From: Sporosarcina globispora
GTDB lineage: Bacteria; Bacillota; Bacilli; Bacillales; Cytobacillaceae
Direction of reading: 5' to 3'
Assembly: GCF_001274725.1 (NCBI RefSeq)
Contig: NZ_LGUF01000007.1
Coordinates: 4,202,916-4,266,915 of the forward strand
DNA: 64,000 bases
The position numbers and the translations under genes are program-made. Below are positions 26,440 through 36,227 of this stretch, piece after piece (positions within the stretch are counted from its first letter, which is position 1; each line of letters opens with the position of its first letter). A model generated the notes under the pieces. The model searched no databases, was not told where the DNA came from, and saw nothing but the letters and a program-made list of their open reading frames with translations.

Positions 26440-28773
26440 TTAGGAGCTTGCTTCCTCCGAGGGCTTGCCCTGCAGAACAGCCCTTGGCTTGCTGCCTTCA
26501 TATGGACCGACAATGCCCCTTGCTTCCATTTCATCAATCAGCCTTGCTGCTCTTGTATATCCAATCCTAAATCTTCTTTGAAGCATGGATACAGAAGCAG
26601 TCTGCATTTCCAGTATCAGTTCGACAGCTTCATCATACAAATCATCATCCACTTCTCCTGCTGCTTCAGGAATATCCTCTGGAATCATTTCTTCCTGGTA
26701 TTGAGCCTTCTGCTGGCCGATGACAAAATCCACTATCTCTTCGACTTCATCATCTGACAGGAAAGCCCCCTGTACACGGACTGGCTTCGATGCACCGACA
26801 GGCAGAAAGAGCATATCCCCTCTTCCCAGAAGTTTTTCCGCTCCGCCCATATCCAGAATGGTTCTCGAATCCGTCATCGATGAAACGGCAAATGCAATCC
26901 TTGAAGGTATATTTGCTTTGATTACACCTGTGATAACGTCTACTGACGGACGCTGGGTTGCGATGATTAAATGGATGCCTGCCGCCCGCGCCATTTGGGC
27001 AAGGCGCGTAATCGCATCCTCAACATCAGATGATGCTACCATCATTAAGTCTGCAAGCTCGTCCACTATGACAACAATATATGGAAGCAGTGGCTGCTGT
27101 GCTTCCTCCTCGGCATTATGCCTTTTCACATAGTCGTTGTAGCCTTCAATATTTCTTGTTCCGGTATGGGAGAAAAGCTCATAGCGCCTTTCCATTTCAC
27201 TGACAACCTTTTGCAGGGCCTGAGCCGCTTTTTTCGGATTTGTCACTACAGGTGCAAGCAAGTGCGGCACACCATTATAAACATTCAATTCAACCATTTT
27301 AGGGTCGATCATCATTAATTTTACTTCATGAGGTTTTGCCCTCATCAAAATGCTGGTAATGATACCGTTGATACACACACTCTTTCCGCTTCCCGTTGCA
27401 CCGGCAACAAGCAGGTGGGGCATTTTATTGAGCTCAGCCAGGACAGCTTCCCCGGTGATATCACGGCCAAGCCCGATCAGAAGCTTGGAGTCTGGTTTAT
27501 CATTTTGTTTGGATTCAATAACTTCCCTAAGTGAAACCATTGCCACTTCAGAGTTGGGTACCTCTATTCCAATGGCAGATTTCCCCGGGATTGGTGCTTC
27601 TATCCGGATATCTTTGGCTGCCAGTGCAAGTGCCAAATCATCATTAAGGCTTACGATTTTGCTGACCTTTACACCAACATCCGGATGCACCTCATATTTT
27701 GTAACAGCTGGGCCTAAATGAACCTGTGTCACTCTCGCTTTTACACCGAAGCTCTGAAATGTCCTTTCAAGCTTTGCAGCATTTGCATGTATAAGCTCAT
27801 ACTCACCACTCTGATCAGTCTGCCTTGGCAGTTTCAGAAGTCTGATAGGCGGCAGCTCATAGTCTTTGTTTTCCACTTCTGTAAACGTTATAGGCGGCGC
27901 TTTCTCATCATCCGGCTCTGAATCTGGTGCTTCCTGAGGCTGCTCCTGATAAGCCCTTTCGGCAAAGCTTGAGATAATCGGTTCAGGCATCGGCGGTGAC
28001 ACCGGTTCAGAAGAATTATTTATGGTTATTACAGTTTCGGTTTCTTCCTCCTGCTGCAGAGCCAGCTGTTCTTCTCTTTGGGCACGTCTTTCTTCTTTTT
28101 GTGTCCGTCTCTCTTCATTTCGATCTTTTAGATTCTGAATCCAGCTTTTGCAATCTTCAATAAAAGCAGCCCATTGCTTTTTAATAAAACTTAATACTCC
28201 ATTAAAAATTTTCCCTATTGTTTCACCGAATGTTCTGCCAGTAATTAATATGAAACCAATAACAATCATAATAAAAGAGATAAACTTAGATCCCGATACA
28301 TCAAATAAATAGTATAAAACTGCAAGCAGTACTGCTCCAATCATCCCTCCATTTAATTGGGTTGTACTTGTTTCCCCGTTTTTAATCATGATAAATGTTT
28401 CATAAGTATGTTTGATTATACTTGGATTATTTGTTCTTCCATCAGTTGTTATTAATTCAACATAGTTGGTATGGCTAAGTATAAGAGTTGCTCCAATCAC
28501 TAAATAAACCCCAATTAATCTTGATGTAAAGAGAGGAGGTATTGCCCTTTTCCACATTAGATAAGTCCCAAAGAGCATCATCCCTAATATGCCAATAATA
28601 TCCCAGTTCCCAAAAAAGAAACGAAAAAACAATACAGTCCAATCACTTACCCTGCCAAAATCCGCTAATGCTACTACCCCTAGTGACAGCAGCATAAGTC
28701 CTATTAATTCAAATTTCATTGTCCGTTTCAATGTTTCGCTTTTTTTAGACTTTCTTCTCTTCCTTTTGGCCAT
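26440..28773 (-). CDS. spoIIIE: DNA translocase SpoIIIE (FtsK family)
   Basis: A 777-residue septal motor that pumps the chromosome into the forespore. Four N-terminal membrane helices (about residues 20-180), a charged Glu/Arg/Pro linker (about 215-320), then alpha, beta and gamma domains follow. Walker A is [10 protein letters not shown] and Walker B is [12 protein letters not shown]; the C-terminal winged helix ([21 protein letters not shown]) reads SRS/KOPS-like sequences. Position beside tepA and ymfC is the B. subtilis spoIIIE locus, so this is SpoIIIE rather than SftA. Confidence 0.95.
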   Translation of the reverse strand: MAKRKRRKSKKSETLKRTMKFELIGLMLLSLGVVALADFGRVSDWTVLFFRFFFGNWDIIGILGMMLFGTYLMWKRAIPPLFTSRLIGVYLVIGATLILSHTNYVELITTDGRTNNPSIIKHTYETFIMIKNGETSTTQLNGGMIGAVLLAVLYYLFDVSGSKFISFIMIVIGFILITGRTFGETIGKIFNGVLSFIKKQWAAFIEDCKSWIQNLKDRNEERRTQKEERRAQREEQLALQQEEETETVITINNSSEPVSPPMPEPIISSFAERAYQEQPQEAPDSEPDDEKAPPITFTEVENKDYELPPIRLLKLPRQTDQSGEYELIHANAAKLERTFQSFGVKARVTQVHLGPAVTKYEVHPDVGVKVSKIVSLNDDLALALAAKDIRIEAPIPGKSAIGIEVPNSEVAMVSLREVIESKQNDKPDSKLLIGLGRDITGEAVLAELNKMPHLLVAGATGSGKSVCINGIITSILMRAKPHEVKLMMIDPKMVELNVYNGVPHLLAPVVTNPKKAAQALQKVVSEMERRYELFSHTGTRNIEGYNDYVKRHNAEEEAQQPLLPYIVVIVDELADLMMVASSDVEDAITRLAQMARAAGIHLIIATQRPSVDVITGVIKANIPSRIAFAVSSMTDSRTILDMGGAEKLLGRGDMLFLPVGASKPVRVQGAFLSDDEVEEIVDFVIGQQKAQYQEEMIPEDIPEAAGEVDDDLYDEAVELILEMQTASVSMLQRRFRIGYTRAARLIDEMEARGIVGPYEGSKPRAVLQGKPSEEASS

Positions 28774-28851
28774 TTTATCACCTTATCATTGTTCTTATTA
28801 ACAGCATCATCAAAATACCATTATGTAATACATCATGTCTGCTATGAAAGA

Positions 28852-28878
28852 AGAAGCAGCCATTTTTTGGCTGCTTCT
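28852..28878 (-). terminator. Terminator after ylzJ
   Basis: A 10-bp stem (AGAAGCAGCC/GGCTGCTTCT) with a 7-base loop, then TCTTTC on the minus strand. It separates tepA-ylzJ from spoIIIE. Confidence 0.78.
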
Positions 28879-28937
28879 AAAGTTACTTTTATTATATCAT
28901 ATCGATTCTTAATTAAGTTATTTTTTGAATGTATTTA

Positions 28938-29159
28938 TCAGCTCAACTGCGTTAAAGTGATCATGGAGCCGGGAGTATATCTTTCATCCATGTAATGAGT
29001 GGGGTCACTGCTCATAATTCTTAAGATTCGGCACTCCTGCCCTGCATTCATTTCGACAAGAAGCGGAATTCCTTCATATGAAACAATTCTCTGTCTTCCA
29101 AAATCATCGTGTTCATTTTGATAAATAAGTTCCTGCGGCATCATCGTATAAAGAATCAT
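28938..29159 (-). CDS. ylzJ: YlzJ-like protein
   Basis: A 73-residue beta-rich protein of the YlzJ-like family, function unknown. It starts [15 protein letters not shown] and contains GIPLLVEM, then a [15 protein letters not shown] segment. The ATG overlaps the tepA stop by four bases (ATGA), implying translational coupling with tepA, the constant neighbour of this family in bacilli. Confidence 0.85.
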   Translation of the reverse strand: MILYTMMPQELIYQNEHDDFGRQRIVSYEGIPLLVEMNAGQECRILRIMSSDPTHYMDERYTPGSMITLTQLS

Positions 29160-29908
29160 TGAACAATCACTTCTTCTTTTGGCTTATTCATTTCGATCAG
29201 CTCGTTCAGCTTTGCGAGTGCAGGCCCTACTCCTCCAACTTCATCAATCAGGCCATATTCAACAGCATCCCTGCCGACTACGTTTGTCCCAATATCCCTT
29301 GTTAAATTACCTTTATCAAACATCAGGTCTTTAAATTTCTGTTCGGAAATATTTGAATGCTTCGTTACAAAATTAATGACCCGATCCTGCATTTTATCCA
29401 TATATTCAAACGTTTGCGGTACTCCAATCACCAGGCCAGTCAGTCTGATTGGATGGATGGTCATTGTAGCTGTCTCTGCAATAAATGAATAATCGCATGA
29501 CACAGCAATTGGCACACCAATGGAGTGGCCTCCTCCAAGGACAATAGAGACGGTTGGCTTAGACAGAGATGCAAGCATTTCTGAAATAGCCAGCCCGGCT
29601 TCCACATCTCCGCCTACTGTATTCAGTATTACCAAAAGACCTTCAATCTTTGGATTCTGCTCGATCGCTACAATTTGAGGGATCAAGTGCTCATATTTTG
29701 TTGTTTTATTTTGAGGCGGAAGCTGCAGATGCCCTTCCACTTGGCCGACAATGGTTAAACAATGGATTTTGGAATCCTGAGACAGCTGCGGCACATTTGT
29801 CTGGCCAAGCTGCTGAATTTTCTCCATAAGGGCAGATGGTTTATCTTCTTTCGGCTGTTCTAGGCCTTCCCCGCCCTCATTGCGGTTATTTTTCAAATCG
29901 TTTTCCAT
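29156..29908 (-). CDS. tepA: ClpP-fold translocation-enhancing protein TepA
   Basis: A ClpP/crotonase-fold serine-protease-like protein that in B. subtilis enhances secretion and processes spore proteins (YmfB). The frame is open to 30010, but AAGGGAG lies upstream of the ATG at 29908, giving 250 residues with a charged Glu/Lys N-terminal arm. The candidate nucleophile lies in [11 protein letters not shown], with oxyanion-type [10 protein letters not shown] before it and [10 protein letters not shown] after. It overlaps ylzJ. Confidence 0.93.
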   Translation of the reverse strand: MENDLKNNRNEGGEGLEQPKEDKPSALMEKIQQLGQTNVPQLSQDSKIHCLTIVGQVEGHLQLPPQNKTTKYEHLIPQIVAIEQNPKIEGLLVILNTVGGDVEAGLAISEMLASLSKPTVSIVLGGGHSIGVPIAVSCDYSFIAETATMTIHPIRLTGLVIGVPQTFEYMDKMQDRVINFVTKHSNISEQKFKDLMFDKGNLTRDIGTNVVGRDAVEYGLIDEVGGVGPALAKLNELIEMNKPKEEVIVQ

Positions 29909-30000
29909 CCTAATTTCTCCCTTCAAGCAATATATTGTTAGTATGAACGCGGGATACTTTTTCATGCGCTCTATTGCTTGTGGAGATAGGCAAAAAACAC

Positions 30001-30023
30001 AGCCCGGCAATCGGTGCCAGGCT
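30001..30023 (-). terminator. Terminator after rnjB
   Basis: An 8-bp stem (AGCCTGGC/GCCGGGCT, one G-U) with a 7-base loop, then GTGTTTTTTG on the minus strand. Confidence 0.85.
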
Positions 30024-30034
30024 GAAATTTACTA

Positions 30035-31702
30035 TTACCCTTCCATAAGAATCGGCAGGATCATAGGTCTTCGTTTTGTTTTTTCATACAGATACTGATT
30101 CAGGCTATCACGCATATCCTGCTTGATGCCGGACCAGTCAAAGGACTCTCTGGCAAGGTTCTGCTCTACCGCCGCCCTTACCATTTTTACAGCTTCCTCC
30201 AGAAGCTTTTCTGATTCCCTGACATATACAAACCCTCTTGTTATAATTTCAGGGCCAGCGGAAATTTTCTTTTCTTTTTTATTCAAAGTCACCACAACTA
30301 ATAAGATTCCATCCTGGGACAGAAGCTTTCGGTCTCTTAAGACGATATTCCCAACATCTCCAACTCCGATACCATCAATCAGCACATTTCCTGAAGGTAT
30401 CTTTCCTCCCGGAACAATCGCTCCGTCTTTAATTTCTGCGACATCGCCTTTATCTGGAATGAAAATCTGACCGCCCGATAATCCGCAGTCTTTAGCAATT
30501 TTAGCATGCGCTTTCAGCATACGGTATTCACCATGAACTGGGATAAAGAATTTTGGGCACATCAGATTAATCATAAATTTAAGTTCTTCCTGACTGCCAT
30601 GGCTTGAGGTATTAAAAGTTCCCTTTCCAGGGATGACTTCAGCGCCCGCTCTAAAAAGCATATCGATCGTTTTAAAAATTAAGACTTCTGTTCCTCTTAA
30701 TGGTGTTGCAGCTAGTAAAACGGTATCACCCTGTTTAATATTCACCTGTCTGTGGGACTGCTTCGCCATTTTTTGGAGAGCTTCAATCGGTTCCCCCTGT
30801 GTACCCGTTGTAAGAACCACGATTTGGCCATCACTGTACTTGGCAATATCTGCGACAGGAATAATTACATCTTCTGCTACCTGCAAATAACCCAGCTGCA
30901 TGGCGATATCATAAATTTTTTGCAGGCTTTTTCCGACTACCGCCACTTTCCTGCCCGTTTCCATAGCGGCATCAAAGATGTGCTGTATTCGGATTAGGTC
31001 AGACGCAAAAGATGCAGCAATGACTCTCCCTTTAGCAGCATAGAATGCATCGGTCATCTCTCTGGCCACTTTCGATTCAGAGCTGGTGTAGCCTGGCTTT
31101 TCTGCTTCCGTACTGTCAGATAGAAGGCAAAGTACCCCCTCTTCTCCCAAGCGCGCCATTTTTCCGATTTCAGGTTTGTATAATGCGGACGCTGCCTGAT
31201 CGAATTTAAAGTCCCCGGTATAAACAATTGCACCCTCAGACGTATGGATAGCCACACCGACACTGTCTGGAATGCTATGGCTGGTCCTAAAAAAAGTTAC
31301 ATCTGCCGAATCAAACTCAACCTTCGTATCTGAATTAATTTCAATAAACTGCGCTTTGCATTTGTATTCCTGCTCCTTCATTTTTGCTTTGGCAAGCGCC
31401 AAAGTCAGCTTTGTTCCATAAACAGGAACATTGACCTTTGCCAGAACATAGGACAGGCCTCCAATGTGGTCCTCGTGTCCATGTGTTAAAAAAATCCCTT
31501 TTACTCTTTCCTTGTTTTGAACTAGATATGTAATATCGGGTATCACGATGTCAATTCCTAGCATTTCATTTTCTGGGAACATTAATCCGGCATCAATAAC
31601 ATATATGTCTTCATCCACCTCTGCCAAATACATATTCTTCCCAAGTTCTCCGACTCCTCCGAGTGCTGCTAGCTTGATGCTTTCATTCTGTCTCTTTTTC
31701 AA
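30035..31702 (-). CDS. rnjB: Ribonuclease J2
   Basis: A metallo-beta-lactamase/beta-CASP ribonuclease, partner of RNase J1 in 5' exonuclease and endonuclease turnover of mRNA. GGAGG sits about 9 bases before a TTG at 31702, giving 555 residues; the open frame to 31795 has no SD. The metal motif reads THGHEDHIGG, a full HxHxDH, whereas the B. subtilis J2 motif as I remember it is degenerate. Later metal and beta-CASP segments include STEAEKPGYT, TGTQGEP and the histidine-containing PVHGEYRML. Confidence 0.93.
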   Translation of the reverse strand: MKKRQNESIKLAALGGVGELGKNMYLAEVDEDIYVIDAGLMFPENEMLGIDIVIPDITYLVQNKERVKGIFLTHGHEDHIGGLSYVLAKVNVPVYGTKLTLALAKAKMKEQEYKCKAQFIEINSDTKVEFDSADVTFFRTSHSIPDSVGVAIHTSEGAIVYTGDFKFDQAASALYKPEIGKMARLGEEGVLCLLSDSTEAEKPGYTSSESKVAREMTDAFYAAKGRVIAASFASDLIRIQHIFDAAMETGRKVAVVGKSLQKIYDIAMQLGYLQVAEDVIIPVADIAKYSDGQIVVLTTGTQGEPIEALQKMAKQSHRQVNIKQGDTVLLAATPLRGTEVLIFKTIDMLFRAGAEVIPGKGTFNTSSHGSQEELKFMINLMCPKFFIPVHGEYRMLKAHAKIAKDCGLSGGQIFIPDKGDVAEIKDGAIVPGGKIPSGNVLIDGIGVGDVGNIVLRDRKLLSQDGILLVVVTLNKKEKKISAGPEIITRGFVYVRESEKLLEEAVKMVRAAVEQNLARESFDWSGIKQDMRDSLNQYLYEKTKRRPMILPILMEG

Positions 31703-31802
31703 TGTACGTTTCCTCCCATGCATGTTCAGCCGATCAAGATCAGTTATCCATATTATACTTGAAGTCATAAAACCATGACAACCAAATTTATACATGGGGC
31801 TT

Positions 31803-31956
31803 ATTGGAGCGGGCCAGAGACTTTTAGCTTCCCGTAAGCTTTACAGTACCATTTAAGGAAAATACCGGACTCCAGTTTTGGGTTCCTTGTGAGCTCCATG
31901 GTGACCGTTTTACGCCAAGTTTTTGGTTATGGGCTTCACGGAAGCTCCTTGGCGAC
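31803..31956. repeat. Three degenerate tandem units between rnjB and dapA
   Basis: On the minus strand, units begin near 31956 (GTCGCCAAGGAGCTTCCG), 31905 (GTCACCATGGAGCTCACA) and 31849 (GTACTGTAAAGCTTACGG). Each continues with a GGAAGCCC-like and an AAAA segment. Spacing is 51 and about 56 bases. Unit one also folds on itself: CGCCAAG with CTTGGCG around GGGCTTC/GAAGCTC. Not coding. Confidence 0.5.
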
Positions 31957-31972
31957 TTGTTAAAAATAAAAA

Positions 31973-31995
31973 CCAACCAGCAAAACACTGGTTGG
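31973..31995 (-). terminator. Terminator after dapA
   Basis: A perfect 8-bp stem (CCAACCAG/CTGGTTGG) with a 7-base loop, then TTTTTATTTTT on the minus strand. Confidence 0.92.
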
Positions 31996-32009
31996 CAAGT
32001 TCGGGAAAA

Positions 32010-32876
32010 TTATTTAAACAGGGCAGCAACTGCGCTGCGTTCCTGTTCTGTTAACGGAACCATTGGAAGACGGACGGATCCTACATCCAGCCCTTTTAGC
32101 TGCAGTGCTGTTTTTACAGGCACTGGGCTTGGGGCAGCAAAAAGGCCTTCCATGATTGGAAGAATTCGCTGATGTATTTTGGCAGCCTTTTGATTTTCAC
32201 CATTCAGGTAAGCAGTGATCATCTCCTGCATTTCATTGCCAATTACATGGGAAGCGACAGAAACGATTCCAGTTCCGCCAATTGCCATGCAAGGAAGAGT
32301 AAGTCCGTCATCACCGCTATAAAGCAAGAAATCATCGTCTGTATTGGCTATGATTTTTGCCATTGCATTCAAATCTCCGCTTGCTTCTTTTACTGCAGCG
32401 ATGTTTGGAATTTTGGAAAGGCGGATGATTGTTTCAGGCTGAATATTGACTGAAGAGCGCCCAGGAATATTATAAACCATTACAGGGAGGCTGGTGTTTT
32501 CAGCAATCCCCTTGAAATGCTGATAAAGCCCTTCCTGATTTGGCTTATTGTAATAAGGCGCCACGATCATAATTGCATCTACGCCAGCTTGCTCTGCTTT
32601 TTTCGTTAATTCAATGGATTCATACGTATTGTTGCTGCCAGTGCCAGCAATAACGGGTATACGTTTGTCAGCCACTTTCACTGCGTGTTTGAATAATGCC
32701 AGTTTTTCTTCTTTTGTCAGAGTTGGCGACTCGCCGGTAGTTCCGGCAATGACCAATGAATCTGTACCGTTTTCAATAAGATGATTGATTAGCTGTGTAG
32801 TCTTAGGGAAATCGATATGTCCCTTATGATCGAACGGCGTTACCATAGCTGTTGATACTCGGCCAAATAGAACCAT
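32010..32876 (-). CDS. dapA: 4-hydroxy-tetrahydrodipicolinate synthase DapA
   Basis: It condenses pyruvate with aspartate semialdehyde, the branch step toward diaminopimelate, lysine and spore dipicolinate. A 288-residue TIM barrel: the substrate loop GTTGESPTL, the proton-relay Tyr region VMVYNIPGRSS and the Schiff-base Lys (AAVKEASGD) are present. SD AAGGAGTG precedes the ATG. It is the last gene of asd-dapG-dapA, ends at a strong terminator, and feeds DpaA/DpaB encoded just upstream. Confidence 0.97.
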   Translation of the reverse strand: MVLFGRVSTAMVTPFDHKGHIDFPKTTQLINHLIENGTDSLVIAGTTGESPTLTKEEKLALFKHAVKVADKRIPVIAGTGSNNTYESIELTKKAEQAGVDAIMIVAPYYNKPNQEGLYQHFKGIAENTSLPVMVYNIPGRSSVNIQPETIIRLSKIPNIAAVKEASGDLNAMAKIIANTDDDFLLYSGDDGLTLPCMAIGGTGIVSVASHVIGNEMQEMITAYLNGENQKAAKIHQRILPIMEGLFAAPSPVPVKTALQLKGLDVGSVRLPMVPLTEQERSAVAALFK

Positions 32877-32895
32877 GTTTACACTCCTTGCAGAT

Positions 32896-32986
32896 GTTTA
32901 AAAGTCCGGGAAGAATCGGGCGGATCTGCCGGATAGGATGCAAATCCGTCGTTAACCCCCTAAAGGGCCTTCTTCTCCTTTTAAAC
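32896..32986. repeat. Branched inverted-repeat element between dapG and dapA
   Basis: Ends are a perfect 9-bp inverted repeat, GTTTAAAAG/CTTTTAAAC (minus strand sense). Inside are GAAGAA/TTCTTC, a CCC-TTTA-GGG hairpin, and CGGATTTGC pairing with GCAGATCCG (one G-U). The 91-nt element could fold as a multibranch structure. It lies just before the dapA SD and carries no ORF. Confidence 0.55.
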
Positions 32987-33003
32987 ATGTTATTTTTCTA
33001 AAA

Positions 33004-34248
33004 TTAAATATCTGTTCTCTCATATTCTGCCAGATCTTCTTCAAGGTGAAAAGCATCATGCAATGCATTTACAGACTTTATCAAATCTGCCTGCTTAACC
33101 AGAACCCATATCGTTGTATGGCTATCTGCAGACTGCAATATGCGGATTCCCTGCTCAGACAATGCTGTCACGATTCGTGAAGCCACACCCGGAACGCCCT
33201 GCATTCCTGCACCGACAACCGAAACTTTTGCGCACTCTCTTTCAACCAGCGGATTATGGCCCAGACCCTTTAAAATACTAATGGCTTTATCGGTCATTTC
33301 TTCCGTAACCGTGTAGTTGACACCATTAGGATAAATATTGATAAAGTCAACGCTGATTCCCTGGTTCGCCATTGCTTTAAAAACCTCAGACTGAAGATCA
33401 TACTGGTCTTTCTTCGCAAGAACCTTTATTTGCGTTACATTGGATACGTGGGCAATTCCAGTTACCGAACGCTCTTTAATATCTGTACCGCGTCTGTTCT
33501 TATTCAGTGTTGTGACAAGTGTGCCAAGACTATCGGAGTATGTTGAACGGATTCTGATCGGAATCTTGGCCTGCATGGCAATTTCAACTGCACGAGGGTG
33601 AATGACCTTAGCGCCCTGATAAGCCATATTGCAGACTTCCGTATAAGTGACCACTGATAAAGGTCGCGCATTTTCAGCAATGCGCGGATCAGCAGTCATA
33701 ATACCTTCCACATCAGTAAAGATATCAATCCACTCGGCATTTAGGGCAGCGCCAAGAGCCGCTGCGGAGGTATCACTGCCGCCCCTTCCGATCGTCGTGA
33801 CATCACCGGTTTTAGAAGATCCCTGAAATCCTGCGACAACGACTGCATCATGATCCTCGAGCTCTTTCAAAAGTCTGTCGCATTTCATATCTATAATTTT
33901 TGCGTTGGTATAATCATTATTTGTTCTAAATCCTGCCTGTGCCCCTGTTAAGGCAGCAGCTGTAATCCCATGGTCGTTAAGCATGTTTGAAAAAACGACT
34001 CCTGAAATGACTTCACCGCAAGATAAAAGAAGGTCGGTTTCGCGTCTGCTGATTTTGCTGTTATTGCCTTCAACCAGGGAAAGCAGTGTATCTGTTGCAT
34101 ATGGGTCGCCCTTGCGGCCCATTGCCGAAACAACGACAACCACCTTATATCCATCAGTCAGCGCTTTTTTTATGTGCTTAAGTGCATGTTCGCGGCTATT
34201 TTCATCGCGGACTGATGTGCCTCCAAATTTTTGAACGATAATATTCAT
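33004..34248 (-). CDS. dapG: Aspartokinase I (DAP-sensitive type) DapG
   Basis: It phosphorylates aspartate, the first step of the aspartate pathway. A 414-residue catalytic plus double-ACT protein. The kinase motif VQKFGGTSV is at the N-terminus, then GRGGSDTSA; ACT domains occupy about residues 265-410. Clustering with asd, dapA and the dipicolinate genes fits the diaminopimelate-responsive isozyme used in spore and wall synthesis rather than the lysine-regulated LysC. Confidence 0.95.
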   Translation of the reverse strand: MNIIVQKFGGTSVRDENSREHALKHIKKALTDGYKVVVVVSAMGRKGDPYATDTLLSLVEGNNSKISRRETDLLLSCGEVISGVVFSNMLNDHGITAAALTGAQAGFRTNNDYTNAKIIDMKCDRLLKELEDHDAVVVAGFQGSSKTGDVTTIGRGGSDTSAAALGAALNAEWIDIFTDVEGIMTADPRIAENARPLSVVTYTEVCNMAYQGAKVIHPRAVEIAMQAKIPIRIRSTYSDSLGTLVTTLNKNRRGTDIKERSVTGIAHVSNVTQIKVLAKKDQYDLQSEVFKAMANQGISVDFINIYPNGVNYTVTEEMTDKAISILKGLGHNPLVERECAKVSVVGAGMQGVPGVASRIVTALSEQGIRILQSADSHTTIWVLVKQADLIKSVNALHDAFHLEEDLAEYERTDI

Positions 34249-34290
34249 TAAAACACCTCTAACCTCTCAACATAAAGAGAATACGTTAAA

Positions 34291-35340
34291 CTATTTCACC
34301 AAGCCTAGTTTAATTAAGCTTTCAGCGATCTGCACGGAATTCCATGCTGCCCCTTTAAGAAGATTATCAGAAACCACCCACATATGGAAGCCTTTATCCT
34401 CATCCAAATCTTTGCGGATACGGCCAACAAACACATCATTTTTACCGACACAATCAGCAGGCATCGGGTAAATCTGGTTATCCGGATCATCCTGCAGGAC
34501 AACGCCAGGTGCATTTTCAAGAAGGCTCTTTATTTCACTTGCAGTAACGCTGTCTGTTTCCACTTCAAAATAAAGGGACTCTGAGTGTCCAGTTGCCACT
34601 GGAAGACGCACGCATGTAGCAGCCACTTGCAGCTGGGGCATATGCATGATTTTTTTTGTTTCATTGATCATTTTCATTTCTTCAAAAGTGTAGCCATTAT
34701 CCTGAAACTTATCAATTTGCGGAATCGCATTGAAAGCAATCTGATAGTGTTTATTGTCGCTCTTAACAGGAAGGATTGCAGGCTCATAATCTTCGTTATT
34801 TAAAATTGCTTTAGTCTGCTCATTCAGCTCTTGAACTGCAGCTGCTCCTGAACCCGAAACAGCCTGGTAAGTAGATACAATCACTTTTTTCAATCCGTAT
34901 TTCTCTTTAACCGGCTTTAGTGCAACAACCATTTGGATCGTAGAACAGTTTGGATTGGCGATAATGCCATTATGTGTATGAAGGTCGTCTTCATTCACTT
35001 CAGGTACGACAAGAGGCACATTGGGATCCATGCGGAAAGCGCTTGTGTTGTCTACCACAATGGCACCATGTTCAACCGCATGAGGAGCGAGTTCCTGTGA
35101 TACGCTTCCGCCGGCACTGAATAATGCGATGTCCACGCCTTTAAAACTCTCTGGCTTTGCTTCCTGAACCGTATATTCCTGGCCTTGGAACGCTACCTTT
35201 GATCCAGCAGAACGGGCCGAGGATAAAAGTGTTAATTGAGAGATTGGAAAATCCCTATTTTCAAGTGTTTGAATTATTTGCTGGCCAACTGCACCAGTTG
35301 CTCCAACTACTGCGACATGAAATCCTTTTTTCTGTTCCAA
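34291..35340 (-). CDS. asd: Aspartate-semialdehyde dehydrogenase
   Basis: It reduces aspartyl phosphate to aspartate semialdehyde with NADPH. It has 349 residues. VVGATGAVGQQ is the NADPH loop, NPNCSTIQ holds the catalytic Cys, and the catalytic His lies in VATGHSE. Translation begins at TTG 35340, preceded by AAGGGG; no nearby ATG fits. It precedes dapG with a 42-base gap, so the three genes are likely one operon. Confidence 0.96.
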   Translation of the reverse strand: MEQKKGFHVAVVGATGAVGQQIIQTLENRDFPISQLTLLSSARSAGSKVAFQGQEYTVQEAKPESFKGVDIALFSAGGSVSQELAPHAVEHGAIVVDNTSAFRMDPNVPLVVPEVNEDDLHTHNGIIANPNCSTIQMVVALKPVKEKYGLKKVIVSTYQAVSGSGAAAVQELNEQTKAILNNEDYEPAILPVKSDNKHYQIAFNAIPQIDKFQDNGYTFEEMKMINETKKIMHMPQLQVAATCVRLPVATGHSESLYFEVETDSVTASEIKSLLENAPGVVLQDDPDNQIYPMPADCVGKNDVFVGRIRKDLDEDKGFHMWVVSDNLLKGAAWNSVQIAESLIKLGLVK

Positions 35341-35627
35341 ATTCCTTTTCCCCTTCCAGTACCATTATATTTTTCTAGAAAAATTAGTTTTTAGTGAAAA
35401 ACAATATGCCTATAATTCAATTGAACGGCAGCCAAAGTCAATTGGCAGCCGCTTTCCTGCCTGATTTCGAAGATGGCAGGCTTCCATTTATATTAACAGC
35501 ATATTGTCATTACTCCAAGAGGTTAATATTATTTTAAACATACCTGGAGGTTCGTTATCTTAATAATCTTTATTCTAACATATTCGTTCACTAAAGGACT
35601 AAAATTTTTGCTAGAAAAAATAGGGGG

Positions 35628-36227
35628 TTAATTTTCGTCTTTATACCGTTCCACTAAAACAGGCTGAAGCTGCTTTCCTTCCATGGCATGAAGCACGGTG
35701 TCAGACAATGCTGTCATTCTTGCCACCATTGAGTTTGGCTTTTTCACAGGATCATCCTGGCCATAAGGAATAAAATAAATATTTTTAGTAGCCATTAGTC
35801 TCATTAAGTTTACTCCATTTAAACCTAATGCATCATTCGTTGATATTCCCAGCACAACAGGCTTGCCGTTTCTTAGAGTTGCCTTTGCTGCCATCAGCAC
35901 GGGCGAATCGGTCATGGCATTGGCAAATTTGCTCATGGAATTTCCGGTAAGCGGGGCTATCACCATACAATCAAGGGGAATTTTAGGTCCAAGCGGCTCG
36001 GCTTTAACAATTGAATCGATCACTTTATTGCCAGTCAAATCTTCAATTCTTTGAACCCAGTCTTCACCTTTCCCGAATCTAGTCTCAGTGCTCTTTACCG
36101 TAAATGTTACAACTGGAAGCACTTCCGCCCCTGCAAGAACGAGCCTTTCTATTTCCGGAAACACTGCATCATATGTGCAATGCGATCCTGTTAATCCAAA
36201 TCCGATTCGTTTTCCTTTCAAACTCAT
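35628..36227 (-). CDS. dpaB: Dipicolinate synthase subunit B
   Basis: The flavoprotein-like (Flavodoxin/UbiX fold) subunit of dipicolinate synthase, active in the mother cell late in sporulation. It has 199 residues: GFGLTGSHCTYDAVFP at the N-terminus, then VIAPLTGNSMSKFANAM and a NDALGLNGVNLM segment. The start overlaps dpaA (ATGA, 36224-36227), indicating coupled synthesis of a heteromeric enzyme. The 287 bases down to asd hold no gene, only AT-rich sequence and short inverted repeats (GGCAGCC copies near 35430-35450). Confidence 0.95.
   Translation of the reverse strand: MSLKGKRIGFGLTGSHCTYDAVFPEIERLVLAGAEVLPVVTFTVKSTETRFGKGEDWVQRIEDLTGNKVIDSIVKAEPLGPKIPLDCMVIAPLTGNSMSKFANAMTDSPVLMAAKATLRNGKPVVLGISTNDALGLNGVNLMRLMATKNIYFIPYGQDDPVKKPNSMVARMTALSDTVLHAMEGKQLQPVLVERYKDEN

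Noticed and set aside
26322-26570. Plus-strand 82-codon frame at the spoIIIE terminator
   Set aside because: It spans a terminator and enters spoIIIE antisense; no SD or similarity.
35341-35627. Strong asd promoter or lysine riboswitch
   Set aside because: Only weak promoter-like hexamers (TTGACT with no matched -10 at normal spacing) and no lysine-element core were visible.
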